Positions 23,907 through 36,400 are shown, counted from the stretch's first letter. The stretch is DNA of 64,000 nt from Stereum hirsutum FP-91666 SS1 (GCF_000264905.1 NW_006763158.1:62001-126000); one strand, 5' to 3'. Notes: generated from the sequence alone by a model not told the origin. Made by a program: numbers and translations.

Positions 23907-25019
23907 TTATACACCCGTCCAGTCCCCCAAAGCAGCACTGGCCAGAGAAACGATTAACAATCATTCCAGCGCAACTGAAAAATCGAAGACTCACAGTCCA
24001 ACAGTCATCCCCTCGAAGGTAGCCCTATACATTCCAATCTTTACGCTGGAAGTCAATGCATCAGCAGCCATCGCCATCATCGACCGATGAAACCACAGCG
24101 TAAAGGAACTCACTACGTCCCATCCTTCCCCATATCACCGCTCGCAGAAAAGGCTATCATCGTGCTCCCAGTAGTCTGATCCTTCACCGTGTAGCTCATC
24201 TTCCCGTTCGGTCCATACGTTATCGACATCGAATGAAGTGTGACGCGATCCACGAAATCTTCGAGGGCGATGCCGGGGCACCCTGCGGAAGGACAGCCGT
24301 GGCTTCCCGTGATGTCTACGATTTGGACTTTGTCTTTTATCGCGTCGAGGGTTATGACGGGGCCGCTGTCTCCGATAGAGAATATTTGCATAGTGTGGAA
24401 GAAATGAGAGGAAGTGCCTGTACAGAATGGTCGACATAGTTATGCAATGGGAGAGGGTGAGTTCGCCCGAATAAACACACCTGTCTGGGAAGACAAGTAG
24501 TACTTCCAGGTGAAGGAGTGCGAAGTTCCGTCTAAGAGGAGTAAGTCCAGATAGGTCAGTCTTCATTCCAATGTTGAATCACACTTAGGGATAGCGGAAG
24601 TTAGTCATTCGCACCAGCAGCATGAGCGGTCAAGAATTCTATCCTTTGCCGGGGAGTGGATGGATTAGGATCCAGTTCAGAGTTAGGATCGTCTGTGAGG
24701 AGTAGGCTGTAACAATCGTTGATTGCAATGTTGTTACATCCTTGAATAAGAATGCCTATAGAGAGAATGCGATGGGCGAGATAGTCAATGATTCTCCGCA
24801 ACAGAGACGAAGATTAGAAGGACGGAACGTACCCGTAGATTGCCAGCTCAACCCGATCTCTGTTGTGGTCTGGTTGTACTCCAACGTCTTCCCGTCCGCC
24901 AATGTTACCTGCGCTCTCTTCGCTGACTCCGTACGAGACTCAATGACAGCGGGCCCCACAGCAAGTGCAAGGGGAAGAAAGACGAGTATGTCAACCCAGG
25001 GAGAGGATGAGAGTCTCAT
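23907..25019 (-). CDS. Secreted jelly-roll protein, polysaccharide-lyase-like
   Basis: Six exons close exactly in phase: 25019-24833, 24755-24615, 24531-24481, 24417-24114, 24045-23995 and 23937-23907, giving 254 aa. The signal peptide (VDILVFLPLALAVG) is followed by NQRIEF-type strands, DGTSHSFTWKYYL, HTMQIFSIGDSGPVITLD, a CPSAGCPG segment, MSITYGPNGKMSYTV and YVKIGMYRATFEG, ending LGDWTGV. The alternation of short strands and the FTWKYYL...MQIF...YVKIGMYR signature resemble basidiomycete secreted proteins with a concanavalin-like jelly roll, often annotated as polysaccharide lyase (PL20/alginate-lyase-like). Exact family and substrate are inference. Exons of 51, 51 and 31 bp make automatic models likely to be wrong here. 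A TATA box lies 72 bp upstream of the ATG. Confidence 0.78.
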
Positions 25020-25090
25020 GCTTCACTGCACGTAGGTGTTTGATTTGGAGATGCGGTCAAGCTGTACTGCATATCAGAACCTTCTGAGAC

Positions 25091-25100
25091 TTATATATGG
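25091..25100 (-). promoter_or_regulatory. TATA box of the lyase-like gene
   Basis: Minus strand reads CCATATATAA, about 72 bp upstream of the ATG at 25019, matching the TATAWAA consensus. Confidence 0.55.
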
Positions 25101-25589
25101 AGAGACACGTATATGACTACAAGGGGAATGGTCCTCGTATCAGAAAAAGCATGATTTTCACTACGGCAGCACTGCATACAGGTACTCGAATCGAAACAAT
25201 GGAAGAGACGCCGTGCGCTACTACCGGATGGTCTCAGCACGTTCGTTGACCTATTGAGTATAGCTTCCAGCTACATCTAACTAGAAGTTCATATGGTAAG
25301 TTTGGACGACAAAGAATTCAGTTGATGGATGGTCAACTGATGGTTAGAGCCGGACACGCGGTTCTTCATCCTGAGGCGTTTGTTTGCTCGTGTTATATTT
25401 GGAAGGTCCCGGCACTGCCAGCAGCGTTAAATCCCACCAAGGGTTGAACACTCTTCCTAGAACCACGACTCTTCTTGAGCTTGCTGCCAATCACCGTGCC
25501 GAAACCCTTTGCCATACATGAATGCCCCAAACCTGACGGGCACATGAATATTGGCCGTGATTCCGAGCTCTCCTAATTATTCCAAACGT

Positions 25590-25995
25590 CTACGATCCCA
25601 CATCATAAATCGTAACATCTATCCCAGTCTCTACACCGGCTTCACGACGGCGAGCGTCCCAACTACATTCATCTTCGCTGACCTCTCTGGGCCCTTCAAT
25701 ATCAACATCGTCTAAATAAGGTGTCGGGACGTCTAAGCCCCCATAGCCCCACTGATCATGCGCTGTGTTCCATCGTCTGGTCCGCGTATTACTTCCGTCG
25801 CCGTCTCGGGTTCTGTCTGGAGTACGGTAGAGGCTTTCTAGGATGAGGTATAGACAGGTCGCAGCGTGGAGGATGAGAGCGAAAACCAGGAGGATGACGA
25901 GTATGATATATCCTAGGTGGCTGGGTTAGCTGGAGTACTCGGTCGGTCCAAGGATGAGTGATAGTATTATATTTACCTGGATCACTGCTGAACAT
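25590..25995 (-). CDS. Small single-pass membrane protein, 113 aa
   Basis: Two exons close in phase: 25995-25977 (19 bp, six codons plus one base) and 25912-25590. The protein is MFSSDPG, then a helix YIILVILLVFALILHAATCL, then a polar, Arg/Asp-rich cytosolic-type tail (RTPDRTRDG ... PYLDDVDIEG) ending YDVGS. The intron has a CTAAC branch site just before its CAG/TAG acceptors. I recognise no family. The very short N-terminus and first exon mean the helix acts as a signal anchor. Confidence 0.6.
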
Positions 25996-26644
25996 TGAGT
26001 ATGTTATAGTGAAGTATTATGACCTTTCCGTTTGCGATGCTGGTAGTAAACAGTGTGGTGCTCTTAGTGTGCGAGTGATGTACGAGTGTGATACATGGTG
26101 GGTTTGTGGTGGGTGGCGGCATGCATTCCGCACGTCTACGGTGCATTGAAGGCGCGCAATCATGGCTATTTTTGTTTGAATAGATATTAATTGACCACGC
26201 TAATATGTCTGTTCCCTGTGAACTCGGCCTGAAGCTATCTGTAGATTGTCAGTTTCGAGCACTATCAAGAAGCGTAGAAAGGGTATTGTTCATAGAGACG
26301 CGCACGGTGCTCATCCTCACAGGGCGTGGTGGCATGTATTGTGAGGATAGATCCGACACAGTATTCTCCGTACGTTGAAGCGATGAGACGTCATGTATCA
26401 TTGGATTTCGTCAAGTAAGTAAAGCGCACGATGTGGCCCATCTGAGGGAAAGTGGCGGAAGACATGGCAACTGATAAGATAAGATCCAGACTCCTCGATC
26501 AGGCAGCCGTCGCACTCCTTCAACGCTGCAGCCATGCTTCAACATCACCTCCTCCAGGCATTTCCCATGTACTTCCATAACATCCAACGGTTGTTAGTGT
26601 AGGGCCTCATATACTCTCTTCTTACCTACTTCCGCAACCCCCAA
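25996..26644. other. Intergenic between divergent genes
   Basis: Shared upstream region of the small membrane protein (-) and the GLTP-family gene (+). No extra gene seen. Confidence 0.5.
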
Positions 26645-27896
26645 ATGGCTCCGTACTTCGAAACAGTGAAGGTGAGCCGCATCTTGAGCTTTCAACCGCA
26701 AGCGGGGGATGGTGGTTCACCGTCCTGCACCATACTGGTGTGCCCATCTCTTCGCCTTGTATTTGAATAATACTACCCGGTTCGATCCTATATCAACTTT
26801 TAGAGGAGAAAATTTGACGCAAAACATTTACCGCCCTAGTCATTCGCAGACGTACAGATAGTTGCAGATGGCGTTGACTCTGCATCATTCCTAGAAGCCT
26901 CGGATGGTCTTGTAAACATGTTTGGTACGTCTTTGACAATGCTCAAATATCTGTGGTGTTAGCTGACCCCGCACCTTTCATAGACTTGCTGGGAAGTGGG
27001 GTCTTTTCCTTCGTTCAGACAGATTTAAGGAATAATATCGCGGTCAGTCTAACTATCTCAGAACCATCCTCTACCGCAAGTGGCTCATACGGGTCATCTG
27101 AATTTGGTTCTAATAGGGCGTTCGTATGCGATACGACTCACATCAGCACTTGTCGCCAACACTGGAGAAGTTGGTAGAAGTTGAAGTCCAAGACGGACAT
27201 AGGAACAGTACAGGATGTTTGGTTCGACTGGTTCGGTGCGTGTCGCTCTTCCATACTTTCTAAGAAAGTCTCCTGTCACATCCTCCCTCCCTTTTGATCA
27301 TATATATATATTCCGTAACATGTATCACCTTTGTGTCGCACCTACTAGCTCAGCTTGACTAGACACCTTCATTTCACCCCCTGCGATGCTTCTACGTTCC
27401 ATCTCGGCTGGATGCTAACAACAGTCTTTATTCTATACCTCTGAGCAGAGGACTTGCATTCACCTGCCAAGCCCTTCAGAATGTGCAGTCCGACCGATCC
27501 GCAGAACTTCACGTCTGCTTCAAGCGTGCGTACGATACTGTACTCAGGCACCACCACACCTTCGTCATCCGTTCCGTGGTTTCCGTGCGTCTCTCTCTCT
27601 CATCTTCCCTTGATCATTCCTTCTTTCCTTACTCTTCTATCTTCGTACTTCGTCTCTTCCTTCCGTCTCTACACTTATCTCACGTGTCCTCATACCGCTT
27701 ATTTTGCGTTTCTTCTGGTCCTGTACAGGTCGCAATCCGCGCCGTCCCCCGCCGTAACGACTTCTACAGTCGCATCGCCCAAGGCGGCTCAGTCGATAAG
27801 CTCGACGAAGAGATGGCGAAATGGTTGACTGCGCTGGAGGCCATTGTCATTCGCATGTCGTCGTTTCTGAAAGGTGGAGGGTATGGGAACGTCTAG
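26645..27896 (+). CDS. Glycolipid transfer protein (GLTP) family
   Basis: Soluble all-alpha lipid-transfer protein that moves sphingolipids between membranes. Six exons close in phase: 26645-26671, 26840-26924, 26984-27042, 27117-27235, 27449-27584 and 27729-27896, giving 197 aa, the usual single-domain length. Family landmarks: FADVQI...FLEASDGLVNMFDLLGSGVFSFVQTDLRNNI, LVEVEVQDGH, RGLAFTCQAL, AYDTVLRHHHTFVIR, RAVPRRNDFY. By alignment with animal GLTP the headgroup residues Asp48, Asn52 and His140 are present. The position of the sugar-stacking Trp96 reads Arg (VRLVRGL in place of the usual LWLKRGL), and Lys55 reads Gly. That predicts altered headgroup choice, not a standard glycosphingolipid carrier. 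Confidence 0.85.
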
Positions 27897-28263
27897 GCGT
27901 TTTGTGGTGAAGAGATGGAGTGGTACAGTGTAGAAGGTGTGTGGTACGCGGCGGTGCGAGATCGTGTTGACAGGCTTGTTGTTATCTGCGTTTCGGAAGG
28001 TGCGTGCCGCAGTTTGTGGTTGAGTGAGTATGAAGAGACGTCAGCTGATCGAATCGTGTTGACCTCAGACTATAATATTTTGCATGGCCGTCTTTGTGTA
28101 TTCTTCGTTTCGACTCTGATTAATTTGCAAACCGACAATATATCCATGAGAGATATGGTGAGATCGTCTTCGAAACTTGAACAATCTGGGTTGGTGGGGG
28201 TTGCGACATGTTATGATGTTGCGGGCAAGTGGCGCGCCACACGAGCCGCCAGTTTTGCGACGT
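27897..28263. other. Spacer after the GLTP gene
   Basis: Open frame on the plus strand but without family features. It runs into the transcription-factor-like tail fragment at 28264. Confidence 0.4.
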
Positions 28264-28460
28264 TACCACCCGGACATGGCCCCGCGCTGCAGTTGCAGCC
28301 TCCGCCACAGCAGCAGCAGCCGCATCAGTACGCGTATGTGCCGCCTGAGTTCATGGAACTGGGATTGACGGGCGGAAGTGCGAATGATGGGTCGAGGACG
28401 GGCAATGGCTGGGCGAGTTTCGTGCATGGGACTGGGCTTTTGGATGGGGGTGGGATTTAG
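28264..28460 (+). pseudogene. Orphan C-terminal tail of a Zn2Cys6-type transcription factor
   Basis: The frame gives a Gln/Pro-rich stretch (LQLQPPPQQQQPHQY), then PPEFMELGLTGG and a terminal GWASFVHGTGLLD, stop at 28460. Agaricomycete Zn2Cys6 activators of the kind at 29.3-33.5 kb usually end in ELGLT...W.SF....GLL, so this looks like such a tail. It is on the opposite strand to the neighbouring factor and has no upstream DNA-binding part. It is most simply a relocated or inverted gene end. Confidence 0.5.
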
Positions 28461-28894
28461 AGCATGGCTGATGCGCTGAATTCTATTGTATGAGGGGGGG
28501 GTTGAAGAGTTGTTGGGTATCCACGCATCTTGATCTGCATGGGTTGTGGTTTTTCTTGTCAAGTCGTCCGTAATCATCTGACTTTGTATGTCTCAATAGT
28601 GTGCCATAGCGTCCTCTTTTCCTTTCTCTTTCTTGTCTCTTGATCTGCTCTCGCGTCGTCGTCGTCGTCGTCCAGCCTCGTCCGATTTTCGTTCCCTCCC
28701 ACCCCGCTATTTGTATCTTCGCTTCCTCAATGCTTTGCATCTTCACTTACACTCGCGTTTCAGTAACTCAAATGGTGTATTTAACCCTAGGATACTCAGT
28801 GTTCTTGCTCGTAATACTCGTCTCGACGGCCCATCGCCGCTTCTTGAACTAGACTGAGTCCTTTCCTCGTCCGATCACGGACTGTGGACCCTCA

Positions 28895-29279
28895 TTATGT
28901 AAATCCCTTCGTTCTGCGTTCTCCTCCCGCCAGGGTATTGCACTCATAATTTTGTGTTTCTTTTCCTTTGGCGATCTCATAGCCTGTCAGTGAGGTTACG
29001 TATAGCTCAGCTACCTTCTGAATATACTGCTGCGTGTAATCAGGTGGATGGCATCTTTCGTGATGATAACAAACAGTGGCCGTGAAGAACAAGAACCAAG
29101 CCCCAGGCTCTACAATCGGAGGAGGAGTTCCCCGTCTTCCGTCCTGACCAGGCTCTGGCACTTTCGTTTCTCCACTCAAATTCTGGCACAAGCAATGAGC
29201 ACTCGTAAATCCAAAACCGGTGATTGATGGCACTCACCTCGAACCCATTCTCAAAACCTAAGCGCTGAAACAGGAACAT
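28895..29279 (-). pseudogene. Kinase-like gene tail fragment
   Basis: Two pieces: FLFQRLGFENGFE up to a GTGAGT donor (about 29234), then, after a CCAG acceptor near 29183, NLSGETKVPEPGQ ... GTPPPIVEPGAW to a stop at 28895. The first piece matches the end of the kinase-like gene at 39.2-40.1 kb (SVFWHLGFEYGFQ), including an intron at the same place and phase. An in-frame stop lies just upstream, and the catalytic part is absent. Probably a truncated duplicate, though a short expressed gene cannot be excluded. Confidence 0.45.
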
Positions 29280-29306
29280 CAGCCTCTAGTGCTCGGAGTC
29301 CCCCGG

Positions 29307-32300
29307 CTAGACTTGTGACTTTGGGAGGTCCAAGTGGCGCAGATCATCGTCGTTGAGGTGAATAATAAGTGTCAGCAGGCATGCGGGCGGAGCGTGGTCA
29401 TGGCTAATATGGTGCGTAGAATGCGGATTGTGGCCGTTGCTCTGTTGAGTATGAGGCATGGGATAGGAGTAAGACGAGGGTGGCGCTTGCGGCGGCGTAT
29501 GTTGGTGATGGGGGTGACCATAACTGGGGCCTGGAGCTTGCGGAATGTAAGATTGGTGGGCGTGCGGATGTGACCCTAGCAACGCGGGATAGCTCTCCCT
29601 GCGCTGAGGGTCGTATGATACGTGCCCGGACCGCGAAGACGGTGAGGGATCGAGTGGTCCAGGACCTCCGTGGGAAGTTGAAGCATATACCGAAGGACCT
29701 GACGGTGGATAGGGACGTCGGTCATCGGGAGTGTAAGGAGGCATCTGTTGCGCCTCTGAGCTCGCCAGCACCCATTCGCGCATTGGTTCCTGGGGATCGT
29801 GGCCATGACCGTTAAAAGATGGAGCGGGCCGTCCACCATACAAAACGAACGGGTCGGTCTGCGGAGGGGTGCGGGACGGAGCGTGGCCATGGTTATTGTG
29901 AGCGAACCCGAGCGAAGTCCTCTGCATCCCGCCGGCATCGACTGGCGGCATCACGCGATCGTCTTCCTGTATACCGACCATGGCGTGAGGATGATTTGAG
30001 CCTGGCGATGCCCCGTTTGCGGATCCCGAGCTCCCAGATCCGCCTCCAGAGGGCCGCAGGATCTTCTGCCGCCCAGCGAAGATCGAGAGCTCGTCCTCGA
30101 TCTCTTCCTGCTTGATATCCCAGCCTGAGCCGTTGTCCGCTAACGAGGTCGGAGGCTCCGTCTGGGCTTGTATGAGCGCTCTATGTGCTTTCTCCCGCAG
30201 GCGAGAGAGGATGACCTTGAAGAACGAAGGGGGAGGATGGCAAGGCGAGCGATAGTAAGTACCGATACACTACTTGTAGAAAAATGAAGTGGGCGTACAT
30301 GAGCTTTGGCAGCGCGCCGATTCAGTTGAGCGGCTTTAGAGAACAGGGTGACGGCCTCTTCCAGCTCGTTCATCGCGGAGGTAGCAAGATGCGACCTAGG
30401 CCCCCTCGTCACGATCACGCCGAATACGACCTACGCACCTCAGTCAGCTTCCACACGAAATCACCTCAGGGCGTAAAGAAAAAAAGGGGCATACCGCAGC
30501 GGAGAAAGCGTACGTCCACGTACTCCAAAACCTAGAGCACATAGCCGGATGGATCTCGAACTGCTCCTTCACGGACCGAAGAATAGACGATGCCGCACGG
30601 ACGGTGGCGAGGAACGAAGGCGCATAGGGGCTCCGGATGGGATTGACCGGGTCCTCAATGAGTGCCTGTGCGAAGTACGTCCGATGGATGAACAGGAGAA
30701 CTACCGGTCAAAAGGATCCCAAACCTCTTATTTCAGTATACTTTCACAACGAAGAAGAAACGAGAGGACGCGGGAACGATCTGGGCTGGGTTGAGTGGCG
30801 TGAAGTAGGCAACGAATGGACATACTCGTCTCCCTTGTATGGTTTAACACGAAATGCGTCATCGACGCACTCAGCGGTATACTCTTCGGATCCGCACCCG
30901 GTGGACCCTTGAGCATGGCCATCGCCTTTCCGGGAATCGCGAATTCACGAATCTTCCGATCGAGTTCGAGGATTTCGGAGTATTTTGGGCCTTGGGCGTT
31001 GAGTGTCCGTGTCGCGACCTCGGCGACACATTCGAGGGCGAAGCGGAAGCCCCAGGAGCCGACTGTATAATGGGTGGTGACGGATTGAGACCGGTCAGTA
31101 AATAGTGATAAGGCGACATGGACGAAGTAGAGGGGTGGTGCGTACAGCCGGGTTCGATGTCCCCATTGGGGTCCATTGTCATCTCTTCGTCCTGGGGGAA
31201 CTGACAGTCGATGAAAGTACGAGAGAACGAAGGTGGTCGTCCAGTTGACAGACTCTATAACACAAAACGGACTAGTCAGCTACTCCGCGATAAAAAGAGG
31301 TAATAGCTGGCTATAACGTACATGCCAAGCGTCAGCAACGAACAGATCCCAGAAGAGCGTCCGGCGTAGCTGTACGACCTTCGGCGATGGTTCCCATCGT
31401 GCGCTATCTCGATCTATGAGGCGCACCGTCAGTCAAACCCATCTCGTGAGAATAAAGGCAAGCCAAAAACTCACGAAGGCCGATCTACAAAATAACTCGC
31501 ATGAGAACGACTGGCAAGAAAGAAAGAAGAGACGAAAAAAAAATCCTCACCGTCTGCGACAAATGCGCCGCCAGGCCAATCAACGACCACGTCGTCTCCA
31601 TACTCGACTCCCCCCCACTCGTCTCGCTCCCACTCATCGCATTATAAATACTCAACATATGCAACGCCTGAATCGTCACCAGTCCCGGCTTCTCCATCAC
31701 CGGCTGCAAACACAGCGCGGCCTTCGCGAGCTGATTATAATGCGCGCCCTCCGCCTCACTGTTCGCCATCGTCAAATGTATATCCACGATCCTTCCAACC
31801 GCAAAGATGGACATCATCAGCGCGAGGTGGTGCGGCCCGTTGTAGTCGTCCTCGTCTGGATTGATGAGCCTGCGTTTGTAGATCGCGGGCAGCATTTCGT
31901 CCATCAGTTGACGCCGGGAGACGCCCCGGAAGAGCCAGGCGGCGTTTTCGAGGTAGACTTCGCAGATGGAGAGCGCGTGCTCCCAGGAGGGCAGGTGTCC
32001 GTAGATCATCGCGTAGACTTCGTGTGCGGGGCCCATGGGCGTGAAGGGGAAGGAGATCGAGAAGCGGGTGACTTCGGAGTGGAGGGGTGGGGATTTGGAG
32101 CCGCGGCTTGAATCTGTATTTGGAGAATCGAGGTGGTCCTCACTGTCGACCTGGTAGGGGTGGGGACAGGGTCAGAGTCAGCGAGGATGACGAGGAATGG
32201 GAGGCCTGCACTGACGAGTAGTAAACCTTCAGGGCCACCTGTCGGCCCAAAGAATCGTGAGACGCCGTGGTCCATGATCGACATGGTACCGAAAGCGTTC

Positions 32301-33488
32301 ACGACGGCTTCTGTGGGCTCTTCTGCTTCCTCATCTTCTGCGGCTGGTGGTGGTTCGAGCTTCTCGTCTATGGAGAGGAGACCGTCACGGAGGAGTGGAT
32401 GCTGTTCGCGCGAGTTACTGGCTTGGAGGACGGCAAGGGCATCCTCTAACTGTCGTATGCGATCGCCCATACGGGTGATACGTTTGTGGAGGTGTTCGGT
32501 GGCGGCGATGACGAATCTGGAGAGGTGTGTCAGTAAGGTGATACGTATAGTACCAACGGCTGAAAGATAACTAAAGAAGTTAGGGCCAGAGCTGAGGGCA
32601 GATTAACAGGGTCGTGGCAACACCCAATCTGAAAGTCGCGCTGAATATCAGACTGGGCTCTACGAGGCCGGAAACTGGAGCTCATGGCTGCTCATGGCTC
32701 TTTTACGTAGTCCAGCAAAGTGGATACCCAAATACTCAGCGTGAAGTTCTGGAGACGAGCTCAACAGCAAAATCATCCATCCGACAATGACCTTTATCGA
32801 GAACACCGTGTAAGGATGATGTTTCTCTTCCAACACCACTACCCGTCCAAGCGTCGGCAGCACGATCGTAGAAAGGAACAATTATCCGAAGAAAGAGCGG
32901 CATTGTGACTTGAACAGCCAGCCACTCCGCCACGCGCGCAGTTGGCCCACAATGACCGCGCTCAAAGATGTCGACATTGCGGCCAACGTCGAACGCAACC
33001 GCCATATAGAAGTCGCGACCCAGAATTGTTTGCCTGACCGTAATGAGTGACGGAGTAAAGACGTACCGAGTCCCTTGACCAGTGGCAAGGCTCCCTTTCC
33101 GACAGTCAGGACGAGCGGTAGGCACCAAAGTCGAACAAGTGCTCACCATTCGGACAAAGCGCAGAACATCCCCTCCTCTAATATTCCCAGTCGGCATCAC
33201 CGTGATGAAGAAAATGATATAAGGACGGACCTGACAGGACTGACAAGGAATCTGCTTGTCGCATTTTATCTTGAGTCTGGTGGATGGGAGTTAGGAAGAA
33301 CAACATGGACCGATGATCGCACACACGCACCTCCGACACTCGGCACAAGAAATCTCGCCTCTGTTTCTTTTCATCTCTATCTCGCGTGCGTAACTGCCGT
33401 CCGCCCGAATGCCATCACCGTCCCGCCGCTGGACTCTCCGTTTGTCCGGCTTCGAGGAGGACGATGAGGAGGAGGGGTCAGGAGGCAT
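29307..33488 (-). CDS. Zn2Cys6 fungal-specific transcription factor
   Basis: Sequence-specific nuclear regulator, targets unknown. From the ATG at 33488: basic N-terminus, then the binuclear zinc cluster assembled from three exons, CAECRR|LKIKCDKQIPCQSCQ|RRGCSALCPN. This is followed by GSLATGQGTR and, after a 550-bp intron (32517-33066), the linker/coiled coil FVIAATEHLHKRITRMGDRI. Then an acidic stretch, the fungal_trans regulatory domain (PSWEHALSICEVYLENAAWLF ... ALHMLSIYNAMSGSE; later GSWGFRFALECVAEV), and a Pro/His/Ser-rich C-terminal half. Many introns; boundaries outside the zinc cluster are approximate. The usual family ending (ELGLT...WxSF...GLL) is missing: the frame stops at 29307 after a short unrelated peptide. 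A matching ending sits on the opposite strand at 28.26-28.46 kb. Confidence 0.85.
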
Positions 33489-36400
33489 CGTTTGCTGCTG
33501 TCGTCGATGGTGGTTTGGATGGACAGAAGGATGGGCGTCAATGTCTGGCTGAAGGAACATGGGGTAGGTTACATCGTTCGAGCAAGCCCTCCGTTGTTAT
33601 AATCCCGCTTTGAGCAACGCCATGGGAATCTCTGGCGGCACCCAATCCAAACATGGCCGCTTCGCCACCACCGGCTATTTCGCCCCTTATTCCGGCCCCT
33701 TCCCCCCGCCCCCGCTATTGTCCTCCCCATTCACTCCCTCTTTTTTCTCTGCATTTCCCACCAAAAATACTGCATGCTCGCCGACCGCCATGTCTCCTCT
33801 ATACCCCAAATCCCTATTTTTCTGAGACATTCTGCGTCGCATCCGGCCGGTTCATCAGTTGACGAGCGTCGTCAGGCTCTCACACAAGGTTCTATCATAG
33901 GACTGCGCCTACCGTCTCCCATCTCTCTTATGTACACCCAGCTGACGACTCCTCAGGCTGATGCGGATGGCCAAAAAGCCTCGCACATGCTCGGGATCGT
34001 CCTACCGCACTCTCCTGAACGTCACCACCGACGTCGCCGCCAACGACAGCAGCCGTCGTGTATTCTGCAACAACGCATAAATAGGAAGGGAATGGTACAT
34101 ACCCGCCACTCGCCGTTCTCACAGCACCAACACGCTCTCGACACTATCGCCCGTGCCTCGTTCTACTCTTGGCCCATTCAATCTCTCTTTTTGCTTAACT
34201 CGACCTGTTGTTCACACCGCCCGTGCGAACGTGCAGCGCCGCCTATCGGGACCGAAGCCCTAGCTCCATCCGCGCTAATCTCCTTAGCTCATCCTCTCAT
34301 GCGAAGCCCACCAACAGGAGACCGCCACCAGCGCCGTCATTCGCCCCTGCTAGCTTATTCCGGCCGTCTTTTTGTCTTGGAAGCTCGCTCGCCTATCTCC
34401 ATCGTTTCATGCTCCTTTATTTTCTGATCCATCCTGTCAGACTTGGATGGACTCGAACGCATAGCTCGCGTACCTTCCCTCCACGCCGACTGCGCCTCCT
34501 GCTGTTTGTTTCTATGCACTCTTGTCGTCGGCGTCTTGCTCTCCGTGCTTGGTCGGCGTCACGTTGCCGTCGTTTCTGAGGCGTCGACGTTCTTCCCTGT
34601 CAGCGACAGCGGGCTCCGTTGCCAGCGCTCCGCGCCTTGCAATGACGGGCGACGCGACCTCATCACTCAGAGCTGCTGCTTTTTTTCATACTCAGCTACA
34701 TGCTCACGCTGCCGTTTCTCGAGCTCCATATGTACGGGCGTCAGCCTGTGCAGGATCCCGCTGGAAACCGTAGCGCCTTCGTGGGTCATTGTGCTTGACC
34801 GGATGTGGATATGGATGATCGTCAAGCTGTGCGTTTGGGTTTCGCGCATCATATTAATATGGAGCTGCGACTCTCTGCGGTTTGCGAACTGCGATCTTGC
34901 TGCGATAATTCTCGTTCATAACGACACCGCTTCAGTCTTTGTTCCAACCACCGTCCCGTTCACCCGCCGTACTACATACTTCCCCGCTCGTTGAACACCC
35001 ACCGAATCCGGCTCCCGCCCTCTACATACACGTTCTCACCCACACGCACGCATCACCATCACACCTTATAAATTTACTGGGATACCGTAAAAATCACCGA
35101 ATCCAAATGACAAACCCCGCCCCGCGACAACGCCGCTGAGTCACCGGCTCCCACGTTGACAGTGCGACACTGGAACCTGGTAGCATCCATTCCTCCCGTC
35201 GCGCGTCAACCGGTCACTTTTCCATCTGAGGTCCATCAACTTTTCTTCTGGTCGTCCCGGTTTTCATTTCTCTAGGCTATATCTGGTTCTGGTCTGTTCC
35301 CGCACAGGTCAGCGCTCAGTGGGTTGTCGCTCTGATACTCGAGAGTCGAGGGGTAATCGGTGTCGTTAGAGCTTGCGCATCGAGGTCGTACTCCCCGGTC
35401 GTCCTCGTCGTTTTAATCTCAATATATACCGTATCATAACAGACAAATAAACTGGGAGACACGCGTTGTGTGTCACGGTCCTGCTGTTACAAGTCCATGT
35501 TTGCTTCACTCCTTACTCGTGTGCATATCTTGGCCACCGGGAAGCCCTCACGTCGTTTGTCTCATGTTGATTATAGTTCCGGACGGATTCTGTTGCACTT
35601 CAAGCTGGAAGGAATTGGGTCGTATACGTACGTTTCCTTTGTGATACGACCCTCTGTACCATCTGGAACGGGCCCAGAGATGACCCGCCCCCATGTATGC
35701 TCCGACCTCGACGCCCCACCTGTTATGTGCTCGTGCTTCTGTGCACTGTCTCCCATGTTGCACCACTCTCGGCTCCTCTCAATGGTTCTGTCGAGTCCTT
35801 GACGATTGGGAGATGTATGTAGGTCTGCACGCTTGTGCTTACTGCGATCGGGCCACAGTGAGTCTGTGTGGAGCGGCGTCTCGACTCAGACTCTTTGACT
35901 CCGGAACGAATCCGTTCGCGTCGATGCAAACATCGCGGAATGGGAGGAATATCAAGCAGGACCATGGACGATCAATATCAATAGAGACATCCCGCCGTCT
36001 TCGATGTTCAACACACGCTGTCCGAGTACATCAGGTCTTACAGTCTGGTGGTACTCAGTGACGATCACGAGGATAGCCAAGATTTGCAGCCTAGAACGAG
36101 AAAGCGGTGACGGTAGGCCCTCCGACAGAACATGAATCGTATGCTTCAGGCCTCAAGATCTACACTCCGGCACTGGCCTGCTTCTCTAGCCTAACAGCCT
36201 TCTTCGCATCTTGCACTGTGTGATTGTTGTCGTCTGCACCGACACTCTCGTCCCTACACATACATAGTTCATGGAACGCGACCAGTATCTCTGCGGCGTT
36301 ACCGCAACACCGGAAGCGGTGGACCTAATCCCTATGGTAAGTATACGGCCTTTACTCTATACCGTTTTGCTGCAAATGAAGTCGCTTATATTGTACATCA

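Noticed and set aside
28633..28860. Arg-rich ORF at a TCG repeat
   Set aside because: Produced by a (TCG)n microsatellite near 28655-28671, without family features.
33610..35140. Series of plus-strand ORFs upstream of the transcription factor
   Set aside because: Pyrimidine-rich promoter/leader DNA gives Pro/Ser/Arg-rich readings. No splice-coherent gene.
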